DNA of 64,000 nt from Saccharospirillum alexandrii (GTDB lineage Bacteria > Pseudomonadota > Gammaproteobacteria > Pseudomonadales > Natronospirillaceae). Both the position numbers and the translations under genes were made by a program. Numbering within the stretch: the first letter of the stretch is position 1; every line of letters begins with the position of its first letter. This document shows positions 28,072 through 36,771 of the stretch, one piece after another. Below the pieces are notes generated by a model, which searched no databases, was not told the origin of the DNA, and saw only the letters and a program-made list of their open reading frames with translations. The stretch is taken from assembly GCF_004000275.1 (NCBI RefSeq), contig NZ_RCIP01000002.1, forward strand, positions 62,283 through 126,282, in the 5' to 3' direction.

Positions 28072-29915
28072 TGCTCGGGCTCGCGTGTCAGATAGAAATC
28101 AAACAGCGAACGCATCATAGGCCCTGCAACGCCACTGCCACTGCCGCCGTTTTCTACCAGAACGGCGACGGCGATTTGAGGGTTTTCGAGCGGAGCAAAT
28201 CCCATAAACCAGGCGTGGTCTCGAAACTGTTCAGGTACATCGCCTATCGGGTCGCCGTTCTCGTCACGCTCTATTCGAATGACCTGCGCTGTGCCGGATT
28301 TTCCAGCGTATTCGTAGGTCGCCCCCAGACCTGAGGCGCGCGCTGTACCTCGTGCTCCTTGCACCACATCTTGCATAGCGGCATGCATTCTGTCCCAGTT
28401 GGCATCATTATTCAGGTGCACATCGGGGGGAGGCTCGGGAATGCTGTCGAGCAAACTTTCGTCGTTGCTGTGCATCAGCAACCTGGGGGTGACCCAGCGC
28501 CCCCGGTTGGCCAGCACCGAGGTGGCAATGGCCAACTGCATTGGCGTCGCCAGCATGTAACCCTGCCCAATACTCAAGTTGATGGTGTCACCGGCATACC
28601 AGGAAAACCCGTGCCGGTTTTGCTTCCACTCCCGGCTGGGGTTGATCCCGGTAAAAGGATTGTAGACATCAGCTGTGGTATTCTTGCCAAAACCAAACTG
28701 GTCGTAAATGTCATGAATGGCTTCGAGTTTCATGTCGTAGGCCAACTGATAAAAATAGGTATCGCAGGATTCAGCGACGGCTTTGCGCAGATTTACACGA
28801 CCATGCCCGCCGCGCTTCCAGTCGTTGTAGATCCGATCATCGGTCGGTAACTGGTAATAGCCCCGGTCGTTGATGGTGTAGTCCCAGGTAACAAAGCCCT
28901 GATCAACTCCGGCCAGCCCCAAAAAGGGCTTTATCGTGGATGCAGCCGGGTACTGACCGCGAATGGCCCGATTCAGAAAGGGGTTATCCGGGGAGTCCCT
29001 CAAGGCGTTGTAGATCTCTGTTGGGAAACCGCTGACGTACAAATTGGGGTCGAAGCCCGGGTTGCTGACCATGGCCAGAATTCCACCCGTTTCCGGTTCA
29101 ATAGCGACTATCGAGCCCCGCTGCTCGCCCAGCAGGTCGTACGCCATTTTTTGCAGCTCCTGGTCGAGATACAAATGCAGGTTAGAGCCGGGCTTGGGTG
29201 CCTGTTTCTCGATCACCCGAATAATCCGACCCCGTGCATTGGTTTCTACACGTTGAAACCCAGGCTCACCGAGCAGAGCATCTTCATACTGCCGCTCAAC
29301 CCCCTCCTTGCCGATAAAGCGAGTGCCAGCATAGGCACCGACGTCGAGATCGCGCAGCTCTTCCTGATTGATACGGCCAACAAATCCGAGCGCATGGGCA
29401 AATTCCTCGCCAAAGGGATATTGACGAATCAGCTCGGCATCTATCTGCACGCCCTCCAGAAAGATACGGTTGGCCGATACGCGAGCAACTTCTTCTTCCG
29501 TCAGCCGAACTTTGAGAGGAATGGGTTCAAAGGGCCGACGATAGCCACGAACACGGTCAAAAAAACGCGACACCTGGTCTTCTGACAGGTCTACCAGGGC
29601 ACCCAGGTCCTGGACCAGCGCGTCCAGGTCCCCACTTCGCTCTACCACGACGGTCAGGGTATGACTGGGTTCATTACGCGCGAGCAATTCACCGTAACGG
29701 TCGTAGATTAGCCCGCGAATGGGTGGAATTGGCAAGACTTCCAACCGGTTCGTTTGAGACCGGGCTTCATGGCGTTCATGTTGCACCACTTGCAAATAGA
29801 ACAGGCGTCCCACCAGAACCAGTATCAATAGGGCAATAAAGATAAACGAAGCGGTCATCCGACTCAGGAATAGACGCCGTTCTTTTTCGCGATTGTCGAG
29901 TGAGCTGTTCAACAT
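28068..29915 (-). CDS. mrdA: Penicillin-binding protein 2
   Basis: Elongation-specific transpeptidase, partner of RodA. 615 residues: a membrane anchor near 21-46, the PBP dimerisation (pedestal) region, and the transpeptidase domain. Ser-Thr-Ile-Lys (about residue 328), Ser-Cys-Asp (the SxN-type motif, about 385) and Lys-Ser-Gly-Thr near 542 form the active site. It lies downstream of rlmH-rsfS, as in other gammaproteobacteria. Confidence 0.97.
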   Translation of the reverse strand: MLNSSLDNREKERRLFLSRMTASFIFIALLILVLVGRLFYLQVVQHERHEARSQTNRLEVLPIPPIRGLIYDRYGELLARNEPSHTLTVVVERSGDLDALVQDLGALVDLSEDQVSRFFDRVRGYRRPFEPIPLKVRLTEEEVARVSANRIFLEGVQIDAELIRQYPFGEEFAHALGFVGRINQEELRDLDVGAYAGTRFIGKEGVERQYEDALLGEPGFQRVETNARGRIIRVIEKQAPKPGSNLHLYLDQELQKMAYDLLGEQRGSIVAIEPETGGILAMVSNPGFDPNLYVSGFPTEIYNALRDSPDNPFLNRAIRGQYPAASTIKPFLGLAGVDQGFVTWDYTINDRGYYQLPTDDRIYNDWKRGGHGRVNLRKAVAESCDTYFYQLAYDMKLEAIHDIYDQFGFGKNTTADVYNPFTGINPSREWKQNRHGFSWYAGDTINLSIGQGYMLATPMQLAIATSVLANRGRWVTPRLLMHSNDESLLDSIPEPPPDVHLNNDANWDRMHAAMQDVVQGARGTARASGLGATYEYAGKSGTAQVIRIERDENGDPIGDVPEQFRDHAWFMGFAPLENPQIAVAVLVENGGSGSGVAGPMMRSLFDFYLTREPEQ

Positions 29916-30000
29916 GCCATCAGTACTCTACCCCGGCACCGGCTGCCAGGTCGTCTGCGAATGCGTTGCCGGCCCGGACGGCTCATTGCAGCCCGGGTCG

Positions 30001-30468
30001 TCATTTATGGTAGGGGTGATTTTGGGTAACGGTCCAGGCTCGATACAGTTGTTCGGCCAACAATACTCGCACAAGCGGGTGCGGCAACGTCAGGTTCGAC
30101 AAACACCAGCGCTGAGTCGAACGCGCCAGACAACGGGGGTCCAAACCGTCCGGTCCGCCAATTAACAACGTAAGATCACGCGCCTCGAGTCGCCATTGCG
30201 TCAACTGTTCGGCCAGTTGTTCGGTTGACCAGGCTTTGCCGGAAAGGTCCAGGGCAACGACCTGTTCTTCCGGCTTGATGGCCGCCAGCATGGCATCCCC
30301 TTCCTGTGCGATGGCCTTGTCTGTCGAGGCATTTCTACCGCGCTGCCCGAGCGCCAGCGGAACGAAGTCTACCGGCAGTTCCCGGGGCATTCGTTTTTGG
30401 TACTCGGCAACGGCAGTGTCAACCCAGGCTGGCATTTTCGGGCCAATGGCCAAAATTCGGATTTTCAT
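30001..30468 (-). CDS. rlmH: 23S rRNA pseudouridine-1915 N3-methyltransferase
   Basis: SPOUT methyltransferase acting on assembled ribosomes. 155 residues, the standard length. It has the SAM-knot motif Leu-Leu-Ile-Gly-Gly-Pro-Asp-Gly and a C terminus with [18 protein letters not shown] and a final Pro-Tyr-His-Lys. It is five bases downstream of rsfS in the same operon. Confidence 0.98.
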   Translation of the reverse strand: MKIRILAIGPKMPAWVDTAVAEYQKRMPRELPVDFVPLALGQRGRNASTDKAIAQEGDAMLAAIKPEEQVVALDLSGKAWSTEQLAEQLTQWRLEARDLTLLIGGPDGLDPRCLARSTQRWCLSNLTLPHPLVRVLLAEQLYRAWTVTQNHPYHK

Positions 30469-30473
30469 GCCTG

Positions 30474-30857
30474 TCAGTCAGGCTCTGCTTCTGACTCAGC
30501 CCCCATCGGACCCGCACCAGACCAAAGCCGCTCTATGTCATAATAGGCCCGCGTCTCAGGAATCATGACATGCAACACCAGGTCAGTCAGGTCAATCAGG
30601 ACCCAGTCGGAATCACTGCTGCCTTCCTGGGCACGTACCACAAAGCCCTGTTTTTTGAGGTCTTCTGCAACACTGCTGACAACGGCACTGACATGGCGCT
30701 TCGAGGTGCCGGAAGCGACCACCAGCGTATCCATCAGTGCGGTTTTCTCGTGCACATCAATCACTTGAATGTCTTGCGCCTTAATGTCTTCCAGAGCGCG
30801 GATAACCGCCTCGGTCAACCCTTCAGGTTGTGCGTTTCGATCAGTTGTATCGGTCAT
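30474..30857 (-). CDS. rsfS: Ribosomal silencing factor RsfS
   Basis: Binds ribosomal protein L14 and blocks subunit joining when nutrients are short. 127 residues from the ATG at 30857, which has AAGG six bases upstream; a GTG at 30872 would add five residues. Family features are Asp-Ile-Lys-Ala-Gln-Asp-Ile, [10 protein letters not shown], Trp-Val-Leu-Ile-Asp-Leu and Val-Leu-His-Val-Met-x-Pro-Glu-x-Arg-x-Tyr-Tyr. A family 1 repeat separates it from nadD upstream, so the operon is interrupted there. Confidence 0.96.
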   Translation of the reverse strand: MTDTTDRNAQPEGLTEAVIRALEDIKAQDIQVIDVHEKTALMDTLVVASGTSKRHVSAVVSSVAEDLKKQGFVVRAQEGSSDSDWVLIDLTDLVLHVMIPETRAYYDIERLWSGAGPMGAESEAEPD

Positions 30858-30917
30858 TCGTACCTTGTCCACCTGTTTAAGTTTACCCGCGCTTTAGCTG
30901 CAATCGAGGCTTCGTCG

Positions 30918-31030
30918 GTGTCAGTCACCGGGTAGGCCTTTCCGGGGTCGGCGTGGACCCATCCATGGGGCCTAGACCGCAGAATCCATGCTGCGGACTT
31001 CCCCGGAAAGGCCTACACGGCAACTGACAC
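30918..31030. repeat. Three-stem palindromic repeat, family 1, copy B (nadD/rsfS gap)
   Basis: Arms 30918-30947 and 31001-31030 are complementary over 30 bases with three mismatches. Inside, GGACCCAT pairs with ATGGGGCC around CC (one mismatch), and CCGCAG pairs with CTGCGG around AATCCATG. The element therefore folds as a stem with two inner hairpins. It lies between two co-directional genes and may work as a terminator or processing site. Confidence 0.85.
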
Positions 31031-31151
31031 GGATCGCTGGTTTCTCTTACTATCACTGAAGAAAAGAAACCAGGCCGCACAACGCGAGTGGCCGAATACG
31101 GCAATAACCGCCATATTCTAAAAATTGAAAACGTTAAATCCGGGCATCGTT

Positions 31152-31796
31152 TTATTCATCGACATCCAGATACAGTCCCTCCTGTTGAATATAGTCCTGA
31201 ATGGGCCTGGGAATCGCGTATTGCCAATGTTGTGTGTTATCGCGCAAATCCCGGGAGGCCCAGTCACGCTCTGACGAGGGACCGGCAATCCAGAGCCCTG
31301 AAGGTTGTTGGCCGAGATCTGCCAGAGATTGAACCCGGGTTAATGGCAAGTCGGGTGGATCGATCGGCTGTGAACCCCGGCCAAACACCCAAAAGTGCGT
31401 TTCCCGAATTAACTCGTCAATGCCCTGCCACTGGTCCATACCCGCAAACGCATCGGCTCCCAGCACGAATACCGTCTGGTATTCCGGGTACTCCCGGTGC
31501 AGATCCCGAATGGTATCGAGCGTGTAACTCGGGCCCGGGCGTCGCAACTCGCGATCATCGACCTGCAAGCGTTCGCCGTCAGTGCGCGAAGCGACCCATC
31601 GTTCCAGCATGGCCAGGCGCTGCTCGGGGCTTGCCTGTGCCGCTGATTTCAACGCTGGTATCTGGCAGGGTATGACCCGAAGCTGGCACACTTCCTGATG
31701 AGATAGCACCAGATCGCACAACTGCGCATGGCCGTCGTGGAACGGATCAAAGGTTCCGCCGAACAGGGCCATCAGTGGCCGTTGCGAATCACTCAC
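31152..31796 (-). CDS. nadD: Nicotinate-nucleotide adenylyltransferase
   Basis: Adenylates nicotinate mononucleotide in NAD synthesis. The N-terminal [11 protein letters not shown] is the nucleotidyltransferase motif (HxGH type), and a C-terminal Ile-Pro-Arg-Pro-Ile-Gln-Asp-Tyr-Ile is typical. I place the start at the GTG at 31796, overlapping the last codons of proA by eight bases; this gives 214 residues. An ATG at 31772 leaves only a very short lead before the motif. Confidence 0.95.
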   Translation of the reverse strand: MSDSQRPLMALFGGTFDPFHDGHAQLCDLVLSHQEVCQLRVIPCQIPALKSAAQASPEQRLAMLERWVASRTDGERLQVDDRELRRPGPSYTLDTIRDLHREYPEYQTVFVLGADAFAGMDQWQGIDELIRETHFWVFGRGSQPIDPPDLPLTRVQSLADLGQQPSGLWIAGPSSERDWASRDLRDNTQHWQYAIPRPIQDYIQQEGLYLDVDE

Positions 31797-33045
31797 GAAT
31801 CTGGCCGTCTCCGAGCACCACATACTTCTGAGATGTCAGCCCGATCAAACCGACCGGGCCGCGAGCGTGAATTTTGTCGGTCGAGATACCAATCTCGGCA
31901 CCCAGGCCATATTCGAAGCCATCGGCAAAGCGCGTAGAGGCATTGATCATCACTGAAGCCGAGTCAACTTCCGTCAGGAAACGGCGCCCCCGAGTGTAGT
32001 TCTCGGTCACGATGCTGTCGGTGTGCTGACTGCTGTAGGTGTTGATGTGATCGATGGCTTCATCCAGGCCCGCGACTACGCGAATGGCCAATACGGGCGC
32101 AAGGTATTCGGTGGTCCAGTCTGCTTCAGTAGCCGGCACACAGTCGATCAGCTCGGCGGTGCGGTCGCAACCCCGTAATTCGACGCCTTTGTCGGCAAAG
32201 GCCCGGGCCAGTTCCGGCAGCATCTCTGCAGCACGGGATTGCGCGACCAGCAGGGTTTCCATCGCGTTACAGACGCCGTAACGGTGCGTCTTGGCATTGA
32301 TGGCGATGGGAATGGCCTTGGCGACGTCGGCGTCGTCATCGATGTACACATGGCAAATGCCATCGAGGTGTTTGATGACCGGGACCCGGGCGTCCTGACT
32401 GATGCGTTCGATCAGCGCCTTGCCACCGCGCGGCACAATAACGTCTACATAGTCGGGCATGGTAATGAGTGCGCCCACGGCCTCACGGTCGGTGGTTTCG
32501 ACCACTTGTACCACGGTGCCCGGCAGTTGCGCCTGGTCGAGACCAGCATGAATGCAGGCTGCAAGTGCCTGGTTCGATTCGATGGATTCACTGCCACCGC
32601 GCAAAATAACGGCATTGCCGGATTTGATGCACAGGCTCGCCGCTTCAACCGTCACATTGGGGCGGGATTCGTAAATAATGCCAATCACACCGAGGGGGAC
32701 ACGCATTTTGCCGACCTGAATGCCACTCGGGCGAAACTCGAGATCGGTGATGCCACCGACCGGATCGGCCAGGCCGGCAACCTGATGCAAGCCTTCGATC
32801 ATGGTGTCGATGCGAGCGTCGGTCAGTTCCAGTCGATCCAGCATCGCCGGTTCAAGCCCCTTGGCACGACCGGCCGCCAGATCGCGCTGGTTGGCTTGTT
32901 TCAGGGTCTCACGCTGGTCGTCGATAACCTGGGCCATGGCCAGCAATGCCTGGTTTTTCATGCCCGTATTGGCTTTCGCCAGTGCCTTCGACGCCTGCCG
33001 GGCTTGTCGGCCCAGTGTTGTCATGTAGTCTTGAACGGTTGTCAT
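31789..33045 (-). CDS. proA: Gamma-glutamyl phosphate reductase
   Basis: NADPH-dependent reductase making glutamate-5-semialdehyde for proline. About 418 residues, normal for ProA. The catalytic Cys lies in [13 protein letters not shown]. Other conserved parts are [14 protein letters not shown] and the C-terminal Arg-Gly-Pro-Val-Gly-Leu. The start is uncertain: GTG 33057, ATG 33045 or ATG 33024 all read in frame. It is coupled to nadD. Confidence 0.95.
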   Translation of the reverse strand: MTTVQDYMTTLGRQARQASKALAKANTGMKNQALLAMAQVIDDQRETLKQANQRDLAAGRAKGLEPAMLDRLELTDARIDTMIEGLHQVAGLADPVGGITDLEFRPSGIQVGKMRVPLGVIGIIYESRPNVTVEAASLCIKSGNAVILRGGSESIESNQALAACIHAGLDQAQLPGTVVQVVETTDREAVGALITMPDYVDVIVPRGGKALIERISQDARVPVIKHLDGICHVYIDDDADVAKAIPIAINAKTHRYGVCNAMETLLVAQSRAAEMLPELARAFADKGVELRGCDRTAELIDCVPATEADWTTEYLAPVLAIRVVAGLDEAIDHINTYSSQHTDSIVTENYTRGRRFLTEVDSASVMINASTRFADGFEYGLGAEIGISTDKIHARGPVGLIGLTSQKYVVLGDGQIRE

Positions 33046-33199
33046 GCCTTGCCACACAGCTCGTTATTGATGCAATGTCGCGATTATAGCGACTTGAAGC
33101 CGCTGCGACTATGAGGGATACCGGCTGTTTATCCGCCTGACAAAGATTTACCATCCGGCCTGAACCCAAGTTCGATAACTGAGTAACCCAACCGCCAAG

Positions 33200-34552
33200 A
33201 TGATTGCCTGGATACAGTCTCACCCTGAAGGTGTCTTGATCGCCATTGCCCTGACCGCTTTTGTTGAATCCTTTGCGCTCATCGGCGTCTTTGTACCCGG
33301 CGTGGTCGCCCTGTTCAGCCTTGCTGCCGTGGCGAGCAACCTTAACATTCCGGCAATCTGGGTTCTCGCAGCGGCCGCGCTGGGAGCGACGGCGGGAGAT
33401 TTGGGCAGTTTCTATCTGGGCTACCGGCTCAGGCATCGGCTCTACGAGCACCCCTGGTTCAAACGCCACGCCGACTGGCTGTCGCACGGCATCTGGTTTT
33501 TCAAACGCTGGGGGTGGCTTAGTGTGGTTATTGGTCGCTTTGTCGGCCCGATCCGCCCGGTCGTGCCGCTGATTGCCGGTAGCCTATCGATGCCCGCCCG
33601 GGTGTTTGTCAGCGTCAACCTGATCACCGTTTTGTTCTGGGCACCCGCCTACATGCTGCCGGGGTACCTGGCGGGCGAGGCCAGCTTTTTTCTGGCGACG
33701 CAGAGTTTGGCGGTTCGAACGCTCATGCTGTTGCTGGTGTCAGGCCTGGCGATTCTGATTGCGCTACTGGCCATCTATCATCACCTCCATCCCGAACACC
33801 CCAGAATGGCCCGGTGGGTGCCGGCCCTCAAACGGTTACCCGATCGCTTTCCGTTTGCGGCACTGCTGCTGGTCACCGTCACCGCCGCGGGACTCATCGT
33901 TACAGCGTTCACCCGCCCCTGGGATCTGGATCTCCTGCTAGCAGGCCAGGTGGGCGCCTGGCGTGCCACCGCATTCGATGGCGTTGCGATTGGCCTGACC
34001 CTTTTGGGAGACCCGGCGATTCTGGTAACAACCGGGATAATGATCATTATCTGGCTTTGTCTGAGCGGGCAATTCCGGCTCAGTGCCGTGGTGTTGATCA
34101 GCGCTGCGGCCATGCTTTGCGGTGTTTCGCTGTTAAAAACAGCGTTCGGTGTCGATCGACCTGACTGGATGGCGACGCCTCTGGCTACGGAAGCCTTTCC
34201 CTCAGGCCATGCCGCAGGTGCTGCGCTTTTCCTCGGGCTATTAACAGGCTTTGCCAACCAGCGGCGACCTGCCATGAGTCGCTGGCCGCTTTATTTGCCA
34301 GCGGGTGTTGGGATGCTGGTTATAGCATTGAGCCGGGTTTGGCTGGGTGTACATTGGCTATCGGACGTTGTGGCCGGTGTGTGCTTGGGTTTGTTCGCTG
34401 CCGCACTGGCTCAGGCCGCCCACAGGCTGGTGGGGCAAACCAGAGCTGACCTAGGCAACAGCCTCGCGCTCTGGTTACTTGTTCTGATGGTCGTGACGGC
34501 CTACCTAATTATAGCCTGGCCGCTTGCATCAATAACCTACCGCCTCAATTAG
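33200..34552 (+). CDS. DedA-PAP2 fusion protein
   Basis: 450-residue polytopic membrane protein joining two domains. Residues about 1-195 form a DedA/SNARE-associated domain: Phe-Val-Glu-Ser-Phe-Ala-Leu-Ile-Gly and the Gly-Arg-Phe-Val-Gly-Pro-Ile-Arg-Pro motif. Residues about 240-430 form a PAP2-type phosphatase: Lys-x(5)-Arg-Pro, Pro-Ser-Gly-His-Ala-Ala-Gly and Ser-Arg-Val-Trp-Leu-Gly-Val-His-Trp. DedA proteins include undecaprenyl-phosphate and phospholipid flippases, and PAP2 enzymes dephosphorylate lipid pyrophosphates. Lipid carrier recycling is therefore a reasonable role, by inference. Confidence 0.92.
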   Translation: MIAWIQSHPEGVLIAIALTAFVESFALIGVFVPGVVALFSLAAVASNLNIPAIWVLAAAALGATAGDLGSFYLGYRLRHRLYEHPWFKRHADWLSHGIWFFKRWGWLSVVIGRFVGPIRPVVPLIAGSLSMPARVFVSVNLITVLFWAPAYMLPGYLAGEASFFLATQSLAVRTLMLLLVSGLAILIALLAIYHHLHPEHPRMARWVPALKRLPDRFPFAALLLVTVTAAGLIVTAFTRPWDLDLLLAGQVGAWRATAFDGVAIGLTLLGDPAILVTTGIMIIIWLCLSGQFRLSAVVLISAAAMLCGVSLLKTAFGVDRPDWMATPLATEAFPSGHAAGAALFLGLLTGFANQRRPAMSRWPLYLPAGVGMLVIALSRVWLGVHWLSDVVAGVCLGLFAAALAQAAHRLVGQTRADLGNSLALWLLVLMVVTAYLIIAWPLASITYRLN

Positions 34553-34562
34553 CCGACCTCAA

Positions 34563-35183
34563 TCAGGCATCACGGTCACCGGGCGAATCGGGCGACCCGG
34601 ACAGTTCCGCCAAGGCCGATTCCAGCATGGCGCATCGCTCCAGAAAGCTGTCTTCAGCAAGCAACCTGTGCTTCAACTCCAATTCAAGAGGTAACCACAC
34701 CATTAACTGGTGGACGCTGCCTCGGGCTGAATCGAGCTGGAGGCCTACCTGTTCCGCCAGATAAGGGTGCTCCAGCAACGCGTCCAACAATGGCTGGTAG
34801 CGCAAGGCCGCTCGCATCTCACGCTCCGGATCGGCCAGCGGTTCCTCACTGGCCTTACAGTCGCCCCACCACAGTCCCGTTACATCTTTGGCGGCGGCAC
34901 TCACTCTGACCCTCTGCTCACCAACAATGGTGATGCCCAGCAAACCATTCGTCTGCTGATTAAAATCAACGATGCGCGCCAGGCATCCCTGCCCACTGCG
35001 GTCTTTGCCGGGCTCCGACACCATAATCACGAACGGCCGGTTATCCCGGGTGCTGCTCGAGACCATCATCAGGTACCGGGGTTCAAAGATCTGCAATGGC
35101 AGTGATGAGTCCGGGAGCAGCAAGGCTCCCATGGGAAACAGGGGGTAGCGTGCTGCAGAGCTGTCCGGTTCGAATTGAGTCAT
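34563..35183 (-). CDS. Lon substrate-binding (LAN) domain protein
   Basis: 206 residues from the ATG at 35183. It carries only the N-terminal domain of Lon protease: Tyr-Pro-Leu-Phe-Pro-Met-Gly at the start, Leu-Gln-Ile-Phe-Glu-Pro-Arg-Tyr-Leu near 34-42, and Gly-Leu-Leu-Gly-Ile-Thr-Ile-Val-Gly-Glu-Gln-Arg. There is no AAA or peptidase domain. Such stand-alone proteins are common and of unknown function. It converges with the DedA-PAP2 gene. Confidence 0.9.
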   Translation of the reverse strand: MTQFEPDSSAARYPLFPMGALLLPDSSLPLQIFEPRYLMMVSSSTRDNRPFVIMVSEPGKDRSGQGCLARIVDFNQQTNGLLGITIVGEQRVRVSAAAKDVTGLWWGDCKASEEPLADPEREMRAALRYQPLLDALLEHPYLAEQVGLQLDSARGSVHQLMVWLPLELELKHRLLAEDSFLERCAMLESALAELSGSPDSPGDRDA

Positions 35184-35303
35184 GATCAACCTGTCAGAGA
35201 GTGATTGGCCTTGCCGTAAGAGCAGCTGTTTATTCGCATACTCATTCACCGATACGAGGCGGGCGCCAGAACCAGATTAGCCATTTTGCAAGGCAAGCGC
35301 TGA

Positions 35304-35540
35304 TCAGGCCGTTTCATCGAGCAACACAAAAGACAAAAACGTCAGCATCAGCACCCAGACGACGGCGAATGCAGGCACCGGAACGGCCAGCACAACCAAC
35401 AGCCCTACTGACCACATCCATCGTACCCAAACCACTTTACGACCATGTTTTGCCGTTGCAACGCGATCCGAGGCCGCGGTTTGCGGTAAACGCCAGAACC
35501 CCCACCAACGCAACACCCAAAGCGTGCACCAATACGCCAT
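35304..35540 (-). CDS. Small membrane protein
   Basis: 78 residues from the ATG at 35540, which has a strong GGGAGGGG upstream. Trp-rich basic N terminus (Met-Ala-Tyr-Trp-Cys-Thr-Leu-Trp ...), then one long or two short hydrophobic segments at about 45-75, and an acidic end. No known family is recognised. The good ribosome-binding site is the main support for coding. Confidence 0.6.
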   Translation of the reverse strand: MAYWCTLWVLRWWGFWRLPQTAASDRVATAKHGRKVVWVRWMWSVGLLVVLAVPVPAFAVVWVLMLTFLSFVLLDETA

Positions 35541-35719
35541 AACCCCTCCCGGCCGTTTCAAGTCGCTTCATCGCAATGCGCCGACTCAAAAACCAGGAGC
35601 CGTGCATCGCCGCTCACTGATCAATGTAGACCAATATGAACGGTAAATTGACCTGCATCAGGGCACTTGACGCAATGCAGCGCATACTGACCAGCATCAC
35701 CCCAGCGTAAGGAGGCTGT

Positions 35720-35857
35720 ATGAACGATCTCACCACTCACCACAAACCCGCGGCCAGCGACACCTCAGTGATTCGCTGGTCACCGCTGATTCTGGTTTTA
35801 TTCCTGATCGCACTGAGCCCTGTCGGCACGGCGTTTTACTGGGCGTTTACACGCTAG
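35720..35857 (+). CDS. 45-residue single-span membrane peptide
   Basis: The ATG at 35720 has AAGGAGG eight bases upstream, one of the best ribosome-binding sites in the window. It encodes a polar N terminus (about 20 residues, His-His-Lys-Pro-Ala), one hydrophobic span (Leu-Ile-Leu-Val-Leu-Phe-Leu-Ile-Ala-Leu) and a short Phe-Tyr-Trp-rich end. The TAG stop is made by the first bases of the family 2 repeat at 35855-36016, so the frame may once have been longer. Function unknown; small oxidase subunits look similar in style, but there is no oxidase nearby. Confidence 0.6.
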   Translation: MNDLTTHHKPAASDTSVIRWSPLILVLFLIALSPVGTAFYWAFTR

Positions 35858-36016
35858 TGGTCCATGCGCAAAGTGATATCACTGTTCACTTTGCCAGTGA
35901 GCCCAAAGCTTCGTTGTCAAACCTTGAAATAGCGGTGCTATTACTGCCCCTTTCCGCCTCGCTCTGAACTGACCGGCGTCGCTCCTTAGTAACAGAACTT
36001 CACCCATGGACCACTA
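35855..36016. repeat. Structured intergenic repeat, family 2, copy 2
   Basis: 162-bp match to 1296-1455, with perfect 12-bp inverted ends TAGTGGTCCATG and CATGGACCACTA. It carries the central GAAATAGCGGTGCTATT hairpin shared with copy 1. It fills the gap between the 45-codon ORF and the TfoX-like gene almost exactly. Same orientation as copy 1. Confidence 0.85.
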
Positions 36017-36017
36017 G

Positions 36018-36392
36018 TCAGCACAGCCGGCCAGCCTTGGCTGGCTGCTGCTGGCCTTCAGCCAACCGGGCTGCGCCGTCGGCGGCCTGGCGAACCCAGG
36101 GTGCGATCTGGTCGGTATTCTGAAATACCGGCTCTGGCAGCAAATACCATTGCTCATACACCCGTCCATGGGCAATCCAATGTTGATCGCCACAGGCTTG
36201 CTGCAGCTGGGTTTCGAGTTCGGGATCAGTCGCGCGGATACCCACCTGCCCCTTCAGTGTCACCACCAGGCACAGTTGCCCTTCAACACGAATAACGTGC
36301 TCACCAAAGTAGAGGCCAGTTTCGGGTTCCGGGCGTTCCGGCAAGAGTTGCAATAACGAGTGTAAACGACGGGATCGATTCAGTTTGTCCAT
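36018..36392 (-). CDS. TfoX N-terminal domain-like protein
   Basis: 124 residues with a clear AAGGA ribosome-binding site. The part Tyr-Phe-Gly-Glu-His-Val-Ile-Arg-Val-Glu-Gly-Gln-Leu-Cys-Leu-Val and the later Tyr-x-x-Trp-Tyr-Leu-Leu-Pro-Glu-Pro-Val-Phe ... Ile-Ala-Pro-Trp-Val-Arg-Gln-Ala resemble the TfoX/Sxy N-terminal fold (display of a lone domain without the C-terminal part). The match is by eye and could be wrong; if so it is a hypothetical soluble protein. Confidence 0.5.
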   Translation of the reverse strand: MDKLNRSRRLHSLLQLLPERPEPETGLYFGEHVIRVEGQLCLVVTLKGQVGIRATDPELETQLQQACGDQHWIAHGRVYEQWYLLPEPVFQNTDQIAPWVRQAADGAARLAEGQQQPAKAGRLC

Positions 36393-36771
36393 TCGCCTTT
36401 CCTTAGTGAATGAATGATGGAAATCTGCGAAAACGCCTGAACTGGACGCCGTTTATCCTTCGGTGACCAGTGGCAAGCCAGCACTCGTCTTGAGCACCGG
36501 AACTGCAGACTGTGAAGTCTATCAAACTACCCCTATAAAAACAGCCGATCTGTCAATTTTTCCAACACTCAGCCAACAAATTCCTACCTCCCCTCACTAC
36601 TCCGGGACTGGGCCACTTGAAAGACGGCGGGTAATTGACGATCTGTACGGCCCGCTCAGGGGGCGGCTCATCAGGCATCACCGGGCAACTCCCATGAACC
36701 CGCATTGTTTTGCACCGGCCACCTCTTTAGAATGCGCAAGCTATTTCGCTCATCGCGAACTTGGAAGGGTT
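36393..36771. other. Intergenic region upstream of the XRE regulator
   Basis: The 379 bp between the divergent TfoX-like and XRE genes hold no convincing gene. The XRE frame stays open upstream to 36463, but the encoded stretch is unlike any regulator N terminus. The AT-rich part near 36525-36590 is the likely promoter zone for the XRE-min transcript; I could not fix a specific box. Confidence 0.5.
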
